This document shows, piece by piece, positions 12,101 to 24,600 of a DNA stretch of 64,000 bases. The stretch comes from Mimachlamys varia. Lineage: Eukaryota > Mollusca > Bivalvia > Pectinida > Pectinidae. The notes under the pieces were generated by a model. That model ran no database searches. It saw only the letters and a list, made by a program, of their open reading frames with translations, and was not told the DNA's origin. Each line of letters starts with the position of its first letter. The first letter of the stretch is position 1. The stretch is taken from assembly GCA_947623455.1 (NCBI GenBank), contig OX392541.1, positions 5,098,701 through 5,162,700 on the forward strand, written 5' to 3'. The position numbers were made by a program, and so were the translations under genes.

Positions 12101-13680
12101 TTTTCACTACATCTAGTGCATTTCCAATCCCAATAGCTAAAGTAAGCTATTCAAAATACATATGAAGATGTTTCAATCTAAAGATAACATTTAACATTTA
12201 AAAATCATTTTAGGGGTTATTTTTTATTTCCTATGTAACATTTTGTACAAGTTGTATCCGAAATCAATGGATTGACATCATTTTCTATAAATTTTCGTTT
12301 CGTTATATTTTAATTACGTGGAGTCAAAAGAGCATTTTGCTATTTTTTTTTTTCTTTCTTTTCAATTTTTTTAAGGAATATTTTAAGTTGTAAGTAAAAG
12401 TTGTTTAAACTTGACACGAACATTTTATTATTTATGTAGCTAATTCTAATATTTCTGTTGTAGAATGTGATTGTTATTCGTAATGGAACATTTTTTCACC
12501 AGGATTTACTTGGATCGCGTCAGAGGACTTTCAGGCGTGGTCTTTGTTAAGTGGTCACGAGACATTGTTAGGTTTTCAATATTTCAATTCATAAGTAATG
12601 TTGAGAGGACTACATGTAGTTTGCGCATTTGATATTTAGAGTAATATCATTATATGATTCTACAGTATATGTACAAACCATAACTATTACCAATGCACTG
12701 TAACATTCACCGATGCTAATTATAGAATGAAAAGACTTTCAGTCTTGTGTTCTTATTTCAATTAAAATGTTAAGAAATTAAATTATTTATGTACGTATGA
12801 GGAACGAAGGAGAAAACAAGGATATTTTATGTAATTGGTTAAAAACCCATGATATTAAGAGGAATTCACCTCAAAATACATGATATTAACCAAATAAAAT
12901 TACATAGATTATAGAGAGAGAAAATGGTGCTTGGGAAAATCATAATATAAAGAGAAATGTGATATTAACAGGGGTGATATTAAGTGGAGTCCACTGTATA
13001 ATAAACTGCTACCGTTTTATAGTTGGCTCCGGTACATGTAACCATGATAACTAACTGTTTTTATGTAGCGGTATGAAGAAGTACACTGTGATATACAACA
13101 TAAGTAATTAAGACATTATTTTTTCTTTAAACCTAACACTTTGTGTTTTCAAATCTGGTATATAAAAGTATGATTTGATGTTTGGTACATATTTTTCTTT
13201 TTCGTTTTACTTACTCAAATTTACATATAAAACCAACTAAAGAAATTCCTCCCTAGTGTCAGAATAACATAGTAAAGAGGTTCAATCTCGACAATTAGTA
13301 GTATATACCCTACCATTATATTTCTACAGATAAAACCATGGTGTAAGGCTGAAATCAACACGTCATTTTCCTGTCATTTTTGTTAGTCCAACTTTGTCTT
13401 GAGTATTGAACATGTTTGTCCCCAAGTGGAATCGAGAATATCCTCAAACCATTTCTGTATGCCAACTTTATCATGTTGTTTGTAACGAAACATGTAAATG
13501 TACTAAATAAATTAGCTGCATTTCTATAACATAAAGAAGTTTACAAAATTGATTTCACCAAAATGTATTTTATTTCAAAACTTTTTTTTTTTCTTCAAAG
13601 ACAAAACAATTAAATTAGAGACGAAGACTTAAAAAGTTTACGCCCAATAATTCCTCGTTAAATAATATAATCAGGGGAGT
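12101..13680. other. AT-rich intergenic sequence with a MITE end
   Basis: No genes. At 12835-13001 there is a partial element with repeated GATATTAA motifs. It ends GGAGTCCACTG followed by TA, which resembles one terminal inverted repeat of a TA-inserting MITE; the other end was not found. Confidence 0.4.
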
Positions 13681-13689
13681 TCTTGTAAA

Positions 13690-14415
13690 ACAAATAGAGA
13701 ATGCCAAAGCGTTAACAAAACCATAATCCGGGATAGCAAGCGGCTTCCACTTCATCAACGACACCCACCCACCATGTAGATCTTGGCCACATCAAAGTAA
13801 ACATCAAGTCATCAAAATGAGAACCAAGTCAACATTGTCACAACAAGCAAACACAACAAGTAAATCACAACAACTAAAATCACTAAAGAGCATACTCAAA
13901 ATTGTTCATCTTCATATCACTACTATCAAGAAATGGAAAGTTCAGGATCAGAAAAATGAAATCGTCATGTTTATCGTATAGCTCAGTGATAGGCTGTTTA
14001 TGTTCCAAAATAGCTCACTACCATATATTTGTATCGTCGTCCGCCTTTCTTGGAAAAGAAACCTTGCATAACGAGAGATCGACGACGTTCCTTCAATTGT
14101 GAGGTATGGTATTGCACAGGGTGGAAAATCAAATGTTTTGTTCAAGATAAATATACATATCTTTCGAGTTTTTCAAAAACAACATCTCATTAATTCCACT
14201 CCTAGAGTATAAAGTGTCACAATAAGACTATAGCCCTGATTTTATGTTACTAAGAATGCTAGTAAGAAGTTTTGATAACAGTTTAGTCGAGCAATTAGCA
14301 GAGCCAGCGATAAAATGTTGCTTAAAAGGATCCTTGTGTAGTTTCGGTATCCAATAAAGACGAGGTAGGTCAGCGTCTTGCTCAGTAACTGGTATTTTGA
14401 ACAATTGTAATACGG
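13690..14415 (-). pseudogene. Second RT relic of the same retroelement, internally deleted
   Basis: The minus-strand translation contains LYWIPKLHKDPFKQHFIAGS, NCSTKLLSKLLTSILSNIK, SYCDTLYSRSGINEM and FLKNSKD. It then continues to a frame related to RRTTIQIYGSELFWNINS. These align with the 5' part of the 4283-5350 relic and extend further N-terminal. The middle of RT is missing: sequence jumps from about 14000 to the tail matched at 3939-4330. It ends with the GCTTTGGCATTCTCT terminal motif near 13696. Confidence 0.75.
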
Positions 14416-14992
14416 AAACATGGTTAATCTTTTTTTCTTGAATTAAGTGTTACTAAATGCTAAGTCACCCGGTATCTCCCTTACAGGACATTATTGTCAA
14501 CATATTGCATGGTTAACCGTTTCAGCTACACACCGAATACTGAGCTGTGTAGCGACAAATTTTCGCCCTGTTAACCCCGACTTTATAATTAAATAATTAC
14601 GACTGCCCACAACCATTTCAAAACATGATTTGTTTTTAGATGTGTTTTTTCCTCGGTTTTTCCATAGAAGAACTGTATTATCGATGAACACACATTTTTT
14701 GCTATCAAAGTGTGTCTTGAAATTAATGAATACACAACAAAAATATTATCATTGCAGAATGGCCTTCTTGAACGCAGCTTGTTCGCAAGGGCAAGACAAT
14801 CAAATGCTCTATATTTATCCGGATGTTTGCCTCTTTCTATATAATAATATATATAATTATAACCATGCAGTATTCAAGATAAGATGAAATATTTTTATAT
14901 AGATATCTACTGTTTAGAATTTTAGACATTTATTTACAATTTCGTATATACTGGAGATTTTATTTGGGTTTTTTTCAGATATAATAGAGATT

Positions 14993-15185
14993 TTGGAAGT
15001 TGGACGATTTGGCATACGCGCATTAGTGTGCTTACTTGTTGTGATTGAAAACAATGACTCGGTTCTCATTGGAGGACTTGACGTTTACTTGGATGTGACC
15101 AAGATTCACATGGCGAGTACCGTCGATAAAGCAGAAGACGCTTACACTTCCAGAACACCTGGTCATATTCTCTTGTTAGCGATAC
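14993..15185 (+). mobile_element. Retroelement tail fragment (plus strand)
   Basis: Inverted copy of the 4092-4277 segment: GACTTGACGTTTACTTGGAT ... GAAGACGCTTACACTTCCAG. At peptide level it keeps LDVYLDVTKIHM and AEDAYTSRTPG, the same frame as the other copies. Confidence 0.55.
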
Positions 15186-15769
15186 AACTTTGGTTTTAAC
15201 TGCTTATGTGATCACATTCAAAGAGATATGCAATGATGACGAAATTATCTCAATGACTCCTTTATTGAACAAAAGTCAAAATCTGAAACTTTCATTTACA
15301 TGTAATAAAACAATGTTTCCAATGTTTTGATATATTGGTTACAGTAATATATCAAGGATCTATGATTTATAAATTTGAATATTGTAACATGAATCAGAAT
15401 ATTCATAAGATCTCGTGCATACATTCGGCACTTTGGTGTGATGGATACATATAAGCTACCGGGCTATAGTCCCGGACATCGAACATCGAATCGCACTGTC
15501 GATACAGTAGTTTAGTTGTTTGTTTTAAGGTTAAAACAGTACATATTGATAACTGGTGGTTATGTTCATTTCTTACAAACTTTATTTCCTAATTCGATTT
15601 AAATAGAATAATTGTGATATTGATAACCCCCAACTCATTATAATTCAAAATCCGTGATAGTTCGTCCCAATTAATTTGGACACTAAGGAATACGAATAAT
15701 TTCGTTTATGCAATAATCAAGGGCTTGAACAAGACTAAACGCTGTTAAAACAGTATACTTTTTCCGAGG

Positions 15770-15850
15770 GATTGTACATATGTCACCCCTAATGTAATCG
15801 ATGCTGAGTTCGGATTATAGCTATGTTACTACTTCGGTATTCTCTGATTT
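15770..15850 (+). mobile_element. Retroelement terminal fragment
   Basis: ATCGATGCTGAGTTCGGATT ... TACTTCGGTATTCTCTG matches the terminal segment of the copies at 3765 and 4026. Confidence 0.5.
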
Positions 15851-16021
15851 TTTTTCATCTGCTGTAATTATTTTAAAACATAACCATCAGGATTTTCATA
15901 ATCAAAATCATCTCCAATGGGATCATACTTCATCATTATATATTCATATACTTTAGTAGAATAATGTCAGCAAACCTAGGCTTTTGTACATATAAGTAGT
16001 AGTGACATAAGTTTAGGTACC

Positions 16022-16725
16022 CTCACACAGTCACACACATTTTATATAATATATCTATAACCAAAAAGTATGTAGTCACATACATTTTATATAATATATC
16101 TATAACCAAAAAATGTGTAGTCACACACATTTTATATAATATATCTATAACCAAAAAATGTGCAGTCACACACATTTTATATAATATATCTATAACCAAA
16201 AAGTGTGCAGTCACACACATTTTATATAATATATCTATAACCAAAAAGTATGTGGTCACATACATTTTATATAATATATCTATAACCAAAACGTGTGCAG
16301 TCACATACATTTTATATAATATATCTATAACCAAAAAGTGTTCAGTCACATATATTTTATATGATATATCTATAACCAAAAAGTGTGTAGTCACAAACAT
16401 TTTATATAATATATCTATAACCAAAAAGTGTGCAGTCACATACATTTTATATAATATATCTATAACCAAAAGTGTGCAGTCACACACATTTTATATGATA
16501 TATTTATAACCAAAAAGTGTGCAGTCACACACATTTTATATGATATATCTATAACCAAAAAGTGTGCAGTCACACACATTTTATATGATATATCTATAAC
16601 CAAAAAGTGTGCAGTCACACACATTTTATATAATATATCTATAACCAAAAAGTGTGCACACACATTTTATATAATATATCTATAACCAAAAAAGTGTGCA
16701 TTCACACACATTTTATATAATAAAA
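16022..16725. repeat. 45-bp tandem repeat, about 15-16 copies
   Basis: The unit is approximately TCACACACATTTTATATAAT then ATATCTATAACCAAAAAGTG plus TGCAG. The last units are shortened. Period divisible by 3 yields open frames on both strands that are not genes. Confidence 0.95.
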
Positions 16726-18553
16726 AGTGTGTATTCTTCCAAAATTATGTTCATACAGACGGTTTCGTTTAAATTTTCTAATGTCAATATGTTTAATCTA
16801 TCGTCCAAATTCATTTATAAAAAAGACAGATTTTTTTCTTCTAAATTGTTGTATCAGGGTCAATAATTCTGAATTGAATTCAAAAACATTACTGTTTAAG
16901 TTTGGAAATAATAATAATTTGATAGGATTGGGGGGCAAGGCCTTTTCAAATAATAACTTCCACTTTTATTTCTGATTGTTTATAAAAAAAAAAACATAAA
17001 AAAAAAAAAAAAATAAATAATGGCTATAAATATTCTTCGTTCACAACCACAAAATTTACTTATGGATATTTTCTGTCTAGCTATGATCTATCATTAAAAT
17101 ATTTATATCTAAACGTTTTGCATACGCGTTTATTTCGTTTCTCGTTAATTACATATTAATTGTATTTTATTTATCAATTTTCATTTTTTATTTATCTCAG
17201 CGTGTACACTTGTTTTTCACAATAGCATATACGGCTCGAGTATTATGAATACTAAAAAAGGATTACAATGATAATTGTCAGACGTTGTTGTTGACGCTAC
17301 TAGGATACATCAATATCCTCTCTGCTGTATGAATCAATTCAGTTTTATAAACAAACAAAAAACAAATTAGTAATCACTAAGGAATTATCATAATCTTAAG
17401 AATCCATGTAAGAAACACAGAATTAAATTATAGTTAATGTGATAATATTACTGAAATCATGCAAAGAGTTAATAAGCATACTCGAATGTGACTGTCTTGT
17501 AAAATCAGTTTAATTAAAAAAAGCAATATGTATGTCTAATAAAATTGTATCAATGTTGTATACACTATCAAACAGAATCCACAGGGTTTTTTCAATAGTA
17601 TTTGTGTTCGGTTGCGTAAACATCTTTTATTCAACATCAAAGCTCTCACATGTTATAATTACTAGTACATGTACATGTATTTTATCTTTTCTTAATATGG
17701 TAAAATTATTAAAAAAAATCAGGTCTGACTGTTAGACCAAATATCTGGAAAGATAAACAGGTCAAATGAGGAGATAGTTAATTTGTTTATTCTTTTAAGA
17801 GATTTTAGCATATAAACAATATCCTGTATAGCAACTAGTACAGAACTTGAGTAACGTAAAATGATAGGTTTAACTTAATAATATGCCGTGATGTTTATCC
17901 ATCGAAAAGTCATCGCAAAGATTTGCGATTGTTTGCAACACGACAATAAGGCTTTGTTCCTGAGAAACATTCAGTAGAACAGGAGTCTACGTTCGACAAA
18001 GGTCACTAGCAATGTACACTTGTTAACTGCCTGCTGTGTGTGAATTTTAGCAGGTGATATGCTAATTAATACAATGGATATATAAACTTAAAAATAACTT
18101 TGTTCTCCAATAACAGTACGCTCCGCTCGCAGGGAATTGATCAACATATTTGATTCAGGAAGGAAGTGCTTATTCTAGACTCATCGTAGAAACCCGTTTC
18201 TTTTAAACAGATCAAAGCCCGCTAACCTGTGGCATTGTATCCCGGCTACTTAGTATTACCGACCATTAAAAGATCACAATAATGCGACATCGGAAACACT
18301 ACGGCATATACAAATAATCAACTCTTTCCGATCATTTGCGGGTAAATATTGAACCGTTCTTACAACAAAGCCGATTGGTTGGATTGTGCCTATAGGCGCG
18401 TGCTGGTCTGCCGTCCTCGTGTGTCTATTTAATTGTGGGCAGGATTTCAGGATTTTAAATCCACTCAAGGCACGAGACCTTGTTCATCTTAGTCAAAACA
18501 TACAACAGATTTAAATAGTTACTCATCAAAATATTGCAAACTTTTCAATGACG
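16726..18553. other. AT-rich sequence upstream of GFI1
   Basis: Contains poly-A/T tracts (16983-17020). The last 500 bases, presumably 5' UTR and promoter of GFI1, show no convincing TATA box. Confidence 0.45.
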
Positions 18554-18659
18554 ATGCCGAAATCATTTTTAGTGCGAAATACAGTTCGTCCGTTTGGAGA
18601 ACAGATACAGGGAATGCACGCTATGACAAGTGCCTTTCAGCTGGTGATGCCAAAAAACG
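18554..18659 (+). CDS. GFI1: GFI1 exon 1 (SNAG domain)
   Basis: Encodes [20 protein letters not shown] and then 15 more residues, ending one base into the next codon at donor CG|GTACGT. An ATG two codons upstream (18548) is in frame, but it has T at -3. The ATG at 18554 has A at -3, and SNAG activity depends on the MPxSFLV tail being at the very N-terminus. I therefore place the start at 18554. The 5' UTR lies upstream; no convincing core promoter was recognised. Confidence 0.93.
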
Positions 18660-21600
18660 GTACGTTTGTTTCAGATTAAGTCATACCATTCACAATATTT
18701 TGTTTTAAATATTTAGTATGTAATTTTAAACGTTTACTTTATACTTATAAAGGAAAAGTGTTTTATAATGGATGAAAACCTAAATAACATTGTACATAAA
18801 AACTTTTTATCGACTTTCCCCCTAGATCAAGCTATTTATTGATGATAAAATGAAATCTTTACGTTATTTTAAATTTTGGTAAAAAAAATGGTTTCTTAAA
18901 ACGAGTATGATGTTGATGTTTTCGATAATGTTGAAATCCCTGACTAATGAACAAAAACATAAATTATGTTAGCTGCATATAGTTTTGTTACTTTGAATAT
19001 TTATGAATAAAATCTGTTTCTTATACCATACTTAATTATTCTTTCTAATACCATCATTAATTTTGTTTCTAATACCATCATTAATTTTGTTTCTAATACC
19101 ATACTTAATTGTTGTTTCTAATACCATACTTAATTGGTGTTTCTAATACCATACTTAATTGTTGTTTCTAATACCATACTTAATTGGTGTTTCTAATACC
19201 ATACTTAATTGTTGTTTCTAATACCATACTTATTTGTTGTTTCTAATACCATACTTAATTGTTGTTTCTAATACCATACTTAATTGTTGTTTCTAATACC
19301 ATACTTAATTGATGTTTCTAATACCATACTTAATTGTTGTTTCTAATACCATACTTAATTGATGTTTCTAATACCATACTTAATTGATGTTTCTAATACC
19401 ATACTTAATTGATGTTTATATTACTATACTTAATTGATGTTTCTTATACCATACTTAATTGATGTTTCTAATACCATACTTAATTGATGTTTCCAATACC
19501 ATACTTAATTGATGTTTCTAATACCATACTTAATTGATGTTTATATTACTATACTTAATTGATGTTTCTTATACCATACTTAATTGATGTTTCTAATACC
19601 ATACTTAATTGATGTTTCCAATACCATACTTAATTGATGTTTCTAATACCATACTAAATTGATGTTTCCAATACCATACTTAATTGATGTTTCTAATACC
19701 ATACTTAATTGGTGTTTCATTTCTCTACAAATGGAAAAAGTTTCAATAAAACTACACCGGTGTTATAAAACAATACTTATTATTTAATTAAATTGTTTAG
19801 AAAATAAATTAAATTTTAATCTAAAAATCAAATAGAATTTTCTAATTACAATTATTAGTTAAACAATGGTTAGCGCTTTGTTTTTCACCGATACGACCGG
19901 AGTTCGATTCTCCAATCAGATGTAAAAACAAAACAAAACTAATAAGTAATCTTTAGATTTGAAATAAGTTGGTTGTTTTTGTAAACAAAAAAGAAAACGT
20001 TTAATTATTGAAATAAAAAACTCTTTTAACTTTGAATGTTTTTTTTTCGATATCATTTATTGTATTATGGTATTATGCTGTGATTAAAAATAGTCCAGAC
20101 CAATATTACAACCGATATTACCAATATTCATTACATAAAAAGAATATCTATAATAACACAAATTACAGTCATTAACCTTATGAACATATACTGAGACAAA
20201 CAGTTGACATTTTGTTTCTTTTCAGAGTTTTCTGACTCGGATCTCCAGCACGCTCCTTACGCTGCGTCACTCCTCCATCTCCGAGACCGCGCATGGCCGG
20301 CACGTGCCGCTCTCGACGCCGAGAAAATCAGTACGGTTGGAGGGAATTTTACAGCATTTAGACCGTGGCAGGAAAGGAAGGACGACGGCAGTGGTGAGTG
20401 TCGAAATAAAAATAATAAAAAATAAATTAATACTTTTATGATTTATTTACTTTGAAGGTCAAAGACGAACCAAAAATCTGTTCTGCCTTCTCAAAAAACA
20501 TTGACCCCGGCCTTCAATACTGAGTGTAAATTTGACAACCTTACAATACTAAAGGGGCTTTCTTTGATAGCTATATAATTATAGTATGTTCTTAAGGATA
20601 TTTGAAGTACTTCTAAATACTTTGTAACCTCGGTGATAGAATGTTCATGATAACCAATGCAGAGCGAGCCATCTTTTCATCCGAAACAGGTGTTTCTTTA
20701 AATCTACCAGCCTGTGTGTTTACCAAGCTTTCCACGGAACATCCCACTTTCCATTATACAAACAGACTATATGGAATACAAGCACCTTGTATGCAGCTTG
20801 GTTTAACGACATTAGCTTTCAATTATAACTATATAGAACCTTTTTCATTTTATAACTTCTTTTAACAGACGACAAGTTCTTTGAGAATTAATTTTCTGTA
20901 ACAATGAGAACATTTGTAGCAAAGGTCCGAACTGTGAGTTGTTCTTCAGATTTGACAACTGTTTAATAGGATACCATTGTAACAGTCTGATCCAATGCTG
21001 GTGTATGATCATTTCGTTTAAAACATACTCTCGTTGACAATACGTCGGAGTAAGTTATCAAAATAACAATGAAAATCTCGAACAAGTCCACTTCTAACAA
21101 ATGTATTTTTGATAAACACACAAGCTCAATGTAAAACCTGAAGTTACTCGGTGAAACTTTACTTTAACTGTCTTTATCATGCTTTCATAATTAATGCAGT
21201 ATAGCTTCCGCCTTGGACTATAGGATATTGCGTTCATTCATTTAAGAACCAATTTCTTGCTGATTATTTTACTCCTGTGATGTCAATCAGTACTTACCAA
21301 TAAAAAGGATAAGCAGTCAACAAGTTGCATAGTTAACATACTCCACAATTCTTGTTTGAAAAAAAAAATCATGCTTATTAGTGATTAACTCATGTTTATC
21401 GCTGTAGCCACAACATGTAATAAACAATCAATGGTAAACAATAAACCCGAACATAACAAATACAATGTTATAAATGATATTACTATATACGTAAAAAAAA
21501 AGACGAAAAAATGATTTGTTATAGTAAACTTTTATTGTGTAATTTAGTATTTTGTAACATTCAAAACTTTTATTTTCAAACTGGCGTTTCAATAGTAATT

Positions 21601-24600
21601 GACTAAGTAGTAAATATCATTGACACTTACCGTATGCCACTGTTGATCACCTTATATAATGCAAATCACTGAACGCAGGCTAATAATCATATTGCGCTAG
21701 TCCTTCAAACGAAATACTTTTTTATTTTAAATTTGAATTTACTAATTGAAAATTTTGTAAAGAAACCAATTGGTTCTTTTTCATGATGAACATCATTTTC
21801 TCTCGTGTCTAGGCGTGTAATAGGGCAATATACCTATGATCCCTGTGATTGTATTACACACCTACCATTGCAATACAGCCACGGCGTGACGCAAAAATGA
21901 CGTGACGTCAAGAGTTCGGTAAAATCTAATGCCGAAAAGAGAAAAATGGCGACGTGATGAAGTTAAAACGTTCCACGATATTTTAACCGTGTACATTAGA
22001 AAGCTGGGATTATTTTTTCTGTGCAAACTATGTTTTTAAATATTGGGAATGCTTAATCTCGCTGTGTCATTTGTTTTCGTCAAAAAAAAGTTCAGGGGAA
22101 AAGTTGATATTTTTCAAAATGGTGGCCAGTCAAAAGGTATTTTCATGGTTTTCAGCTAATTCGGGTAGTTGAAATGAGAGAAAAATACTCTTTCATAACC
22201 GAAGGTGTAAGATAGGGAAATTCCACCCGCGGGATTTTCCAATTTGGTACAGCAAATCCTCGGGTTTTACCAAATTTGAAAAACACCTATTTCCCTATCT
22301 TACACCCCTGGTAATGATTATGTATGATTTTTTTAAGTATATTACGGTAATACGGTGACATCAAATATCAAAACTTAACAAGAACTGTAACCTTAATATG
22401 CAATCTATACTGAAATGTGATTAGTAATAATTAGTACATCCGTCAATCATTAACAATGTTTACTTTTACCTGGTGCGGCGTCTTCTGTTTGTGAATCAAC
22501 GCCGAGCAAAATCAATCCAATATGGCGAGCAGCCTCTGCATAGACCTCATTACCCCGGCACGGTGTTTGTGTTCTGATTCAGCCATGTTTAAAGAAACCA
22601 AGACTGATATTCAAACAGACACAATTACAATGTGTGGAGTTTAACATGATTGATGAAGTAAATAATGCAAGGTGTATGAAATATGTCTTCCTGAGGTTTC
22701 AATTCAGAAACAAAACTATTGAACATTCTATAAAAGTAAATATCCTTTTATTATTGACAATATACAGTAAATCATTCACTGGATTCATCCCTCAATTTAA
22801 GTTCATCTTGGATAATTTTAATTGAGTACAAGAAATGATTTCGAATAGTTGGTATAAAAATCATTTCAATACCGCCACAAAGCTTTAGTGGTATAAAGAC
22901 ACATAATATAATTTTGATAAATAAAAACTCATCTATATTTGTTTGATATATTTTAGTTAATCGACCTACTATATATAATTTATGTATAGGTGTGATATCT
23001 TCCAATATCAGCTCTGGATTCGAGCAAACTAATTCTAATATATGTAAGGGTAATAGCAGCATTGCAGACAAGGGGCTTTGTCATGGTGATCTGTCCCCTT
23101 GTCAGGACCGTAACACGTAAGTTTACATCACAACACAGTCACAACAACACAAACAAAACACGTAAATAAACAAAAGCTACTGACGTCAAAACATGCATAT
23201 TCCTTCTGTTAGCTTGTAATGAAGGACAATTATAGGGAAAAATCATCTTGGGTGAATTGGTATGACCCCGTATGTCATATGGAGACTTACGAAGCACACC
23301 TCGCCACTCATTATTACTCTCTTTTACATTTAAGTATGTATGCGAACTATTCTTGTTTATTTCCAGATGCTGAAACACCTCATGCTTTCCCGATAGGTCT
23401 GTTACCATTTATGTACAATGGTTGGACAGGCGGTCTTGGAATGGACGCACGGTACCTCCTGCAAAACTTCCTACTCTCCTACAATTACTTTGGCGGTTAC
23501 CCGTTCCGTCAGCCATTCCTTCCCTGTGGCACTAACAAGGACACGAGCTCTGAGGACCAGGACAGTGTTCATGAAGAGGTGGCCCCGGGAGACAGTGTCA
23601 ATACATACGAATGTGCTAAGTGCAACAAACTTTTCAGCACACCTCACGGACTGGAGGTGCACGTGCGCCGATCTCACAGTGGCACGAGACCCTACGCTTG
23701 TGACGTATGTAACAAGACGTTCGGTCATGCGGTCAGCCTTGACCAACATAAGTTTGTTCACACTCAAGAGAGAACATTTGAGTGTAAACAGTGTGGGAAG
23801 GGCTTTAAGCGTTCCTCTACCCTGTCCACCCACCTCCTTATCCACAGCGACACCCGACCCTACCCGTGCCCGTACTGCGGCAAGCGTTTTCATCAAAAGT
23901 CGGACATGAAGAAGCACACGTATATCCACACAGGTATTGTTGCTATAGTAACCCATCTAGGTGTCGTCTGTTTATGTCCGTGCTACACTGTTTGATTATC
24001 TATTTCTGCTGTTTTACTTGTAACAAAAAAAAATACTTAGCAATAATGATGCTTTTCTAGAACATGCCTGAACTAATAAATAGGTAACTTAAAAGTGGGA
24101 TAAACTACTTTTCAATATATATATATTTTTTTAAAAAGAATAGAAAAGTTTAGTTTTGCTTTTCGCCAGAGCAGACTACATTTCGGTTCGTTGGTTGTCA
24201 ACTCCAGATATCACAGTCACTTCCCTGTAACAATAGAGCTGCAATATCATAACAATGCACACGTGTTACAGCTAGTTAGAGGGTTATAACATTATCTAAC
24301 TTTACTGTGTTACAGCTAGTTACAGGGTTATAACATTATCTAACTTTACTGTGTTACAGCTAGTTAGAGGGTTATAACATTATCTAACTTTACTGTGTTA
24401 CAGCTAGTTAGAGGGTTATGCCATTATCTAACTTTACTGTGTTACAGCTAGTTACAGGGTTATAACATTATCTAACTTTACTGTGTTACAGCTAGTTAGA
24501 GGGTTATAACATTATCTAGCTTTACTGTGTTACAGCTAGTTAGAGGGTTATAACATTATCTAGCTTTACTGTGTTACAGCTAGTTAGAGGGTTATAACAT

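Larger units (their letters stand above)
18660..20225 (+). other. GFI1 intron 1
   Basis: This 1.57 kb intron begins GTACGT and ends TTTCTTTTCAG. It contains the 25-bp array at 19020-19715 and a short tRNA-like fragment at 19866-19925. Otherwise it is AT-rich and featureless. Confidence 0.85.
20394..23366 (+). other. GFI1 intron 2
   Basis: The 2.97 kb intron ends TTTATTTCCAG. It contains a hairpin element with an 18-bp perfect inverted repeat (22204-22306) and a small antisense exon-like stretch near 22466-22560. The remainder is unremarkable AT-rich sequence. Confidence 0.85.

Noticed and set aside
15425..15510. tRNA-like stretch near TTTGGTGTGATGG
   Set aside because: No proper B box and no cloverleaf; similarity is weaker than in the accepted SINE pieces.
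16023..16663. Open frames on both strands over the 45-bp array
   Set aside because: Repeat period divisible by 3; low-complexity output with no start context or domain.
23219..23366. Upstream ATG in frame with GFI1 exon 3 as an alternative start
   Set aside because: A strong acceptor at 23366 and phase match to exon 2 make this stretch intron; the added residues show no family similarity. A SNAG-less isoform is possible but unsupported.
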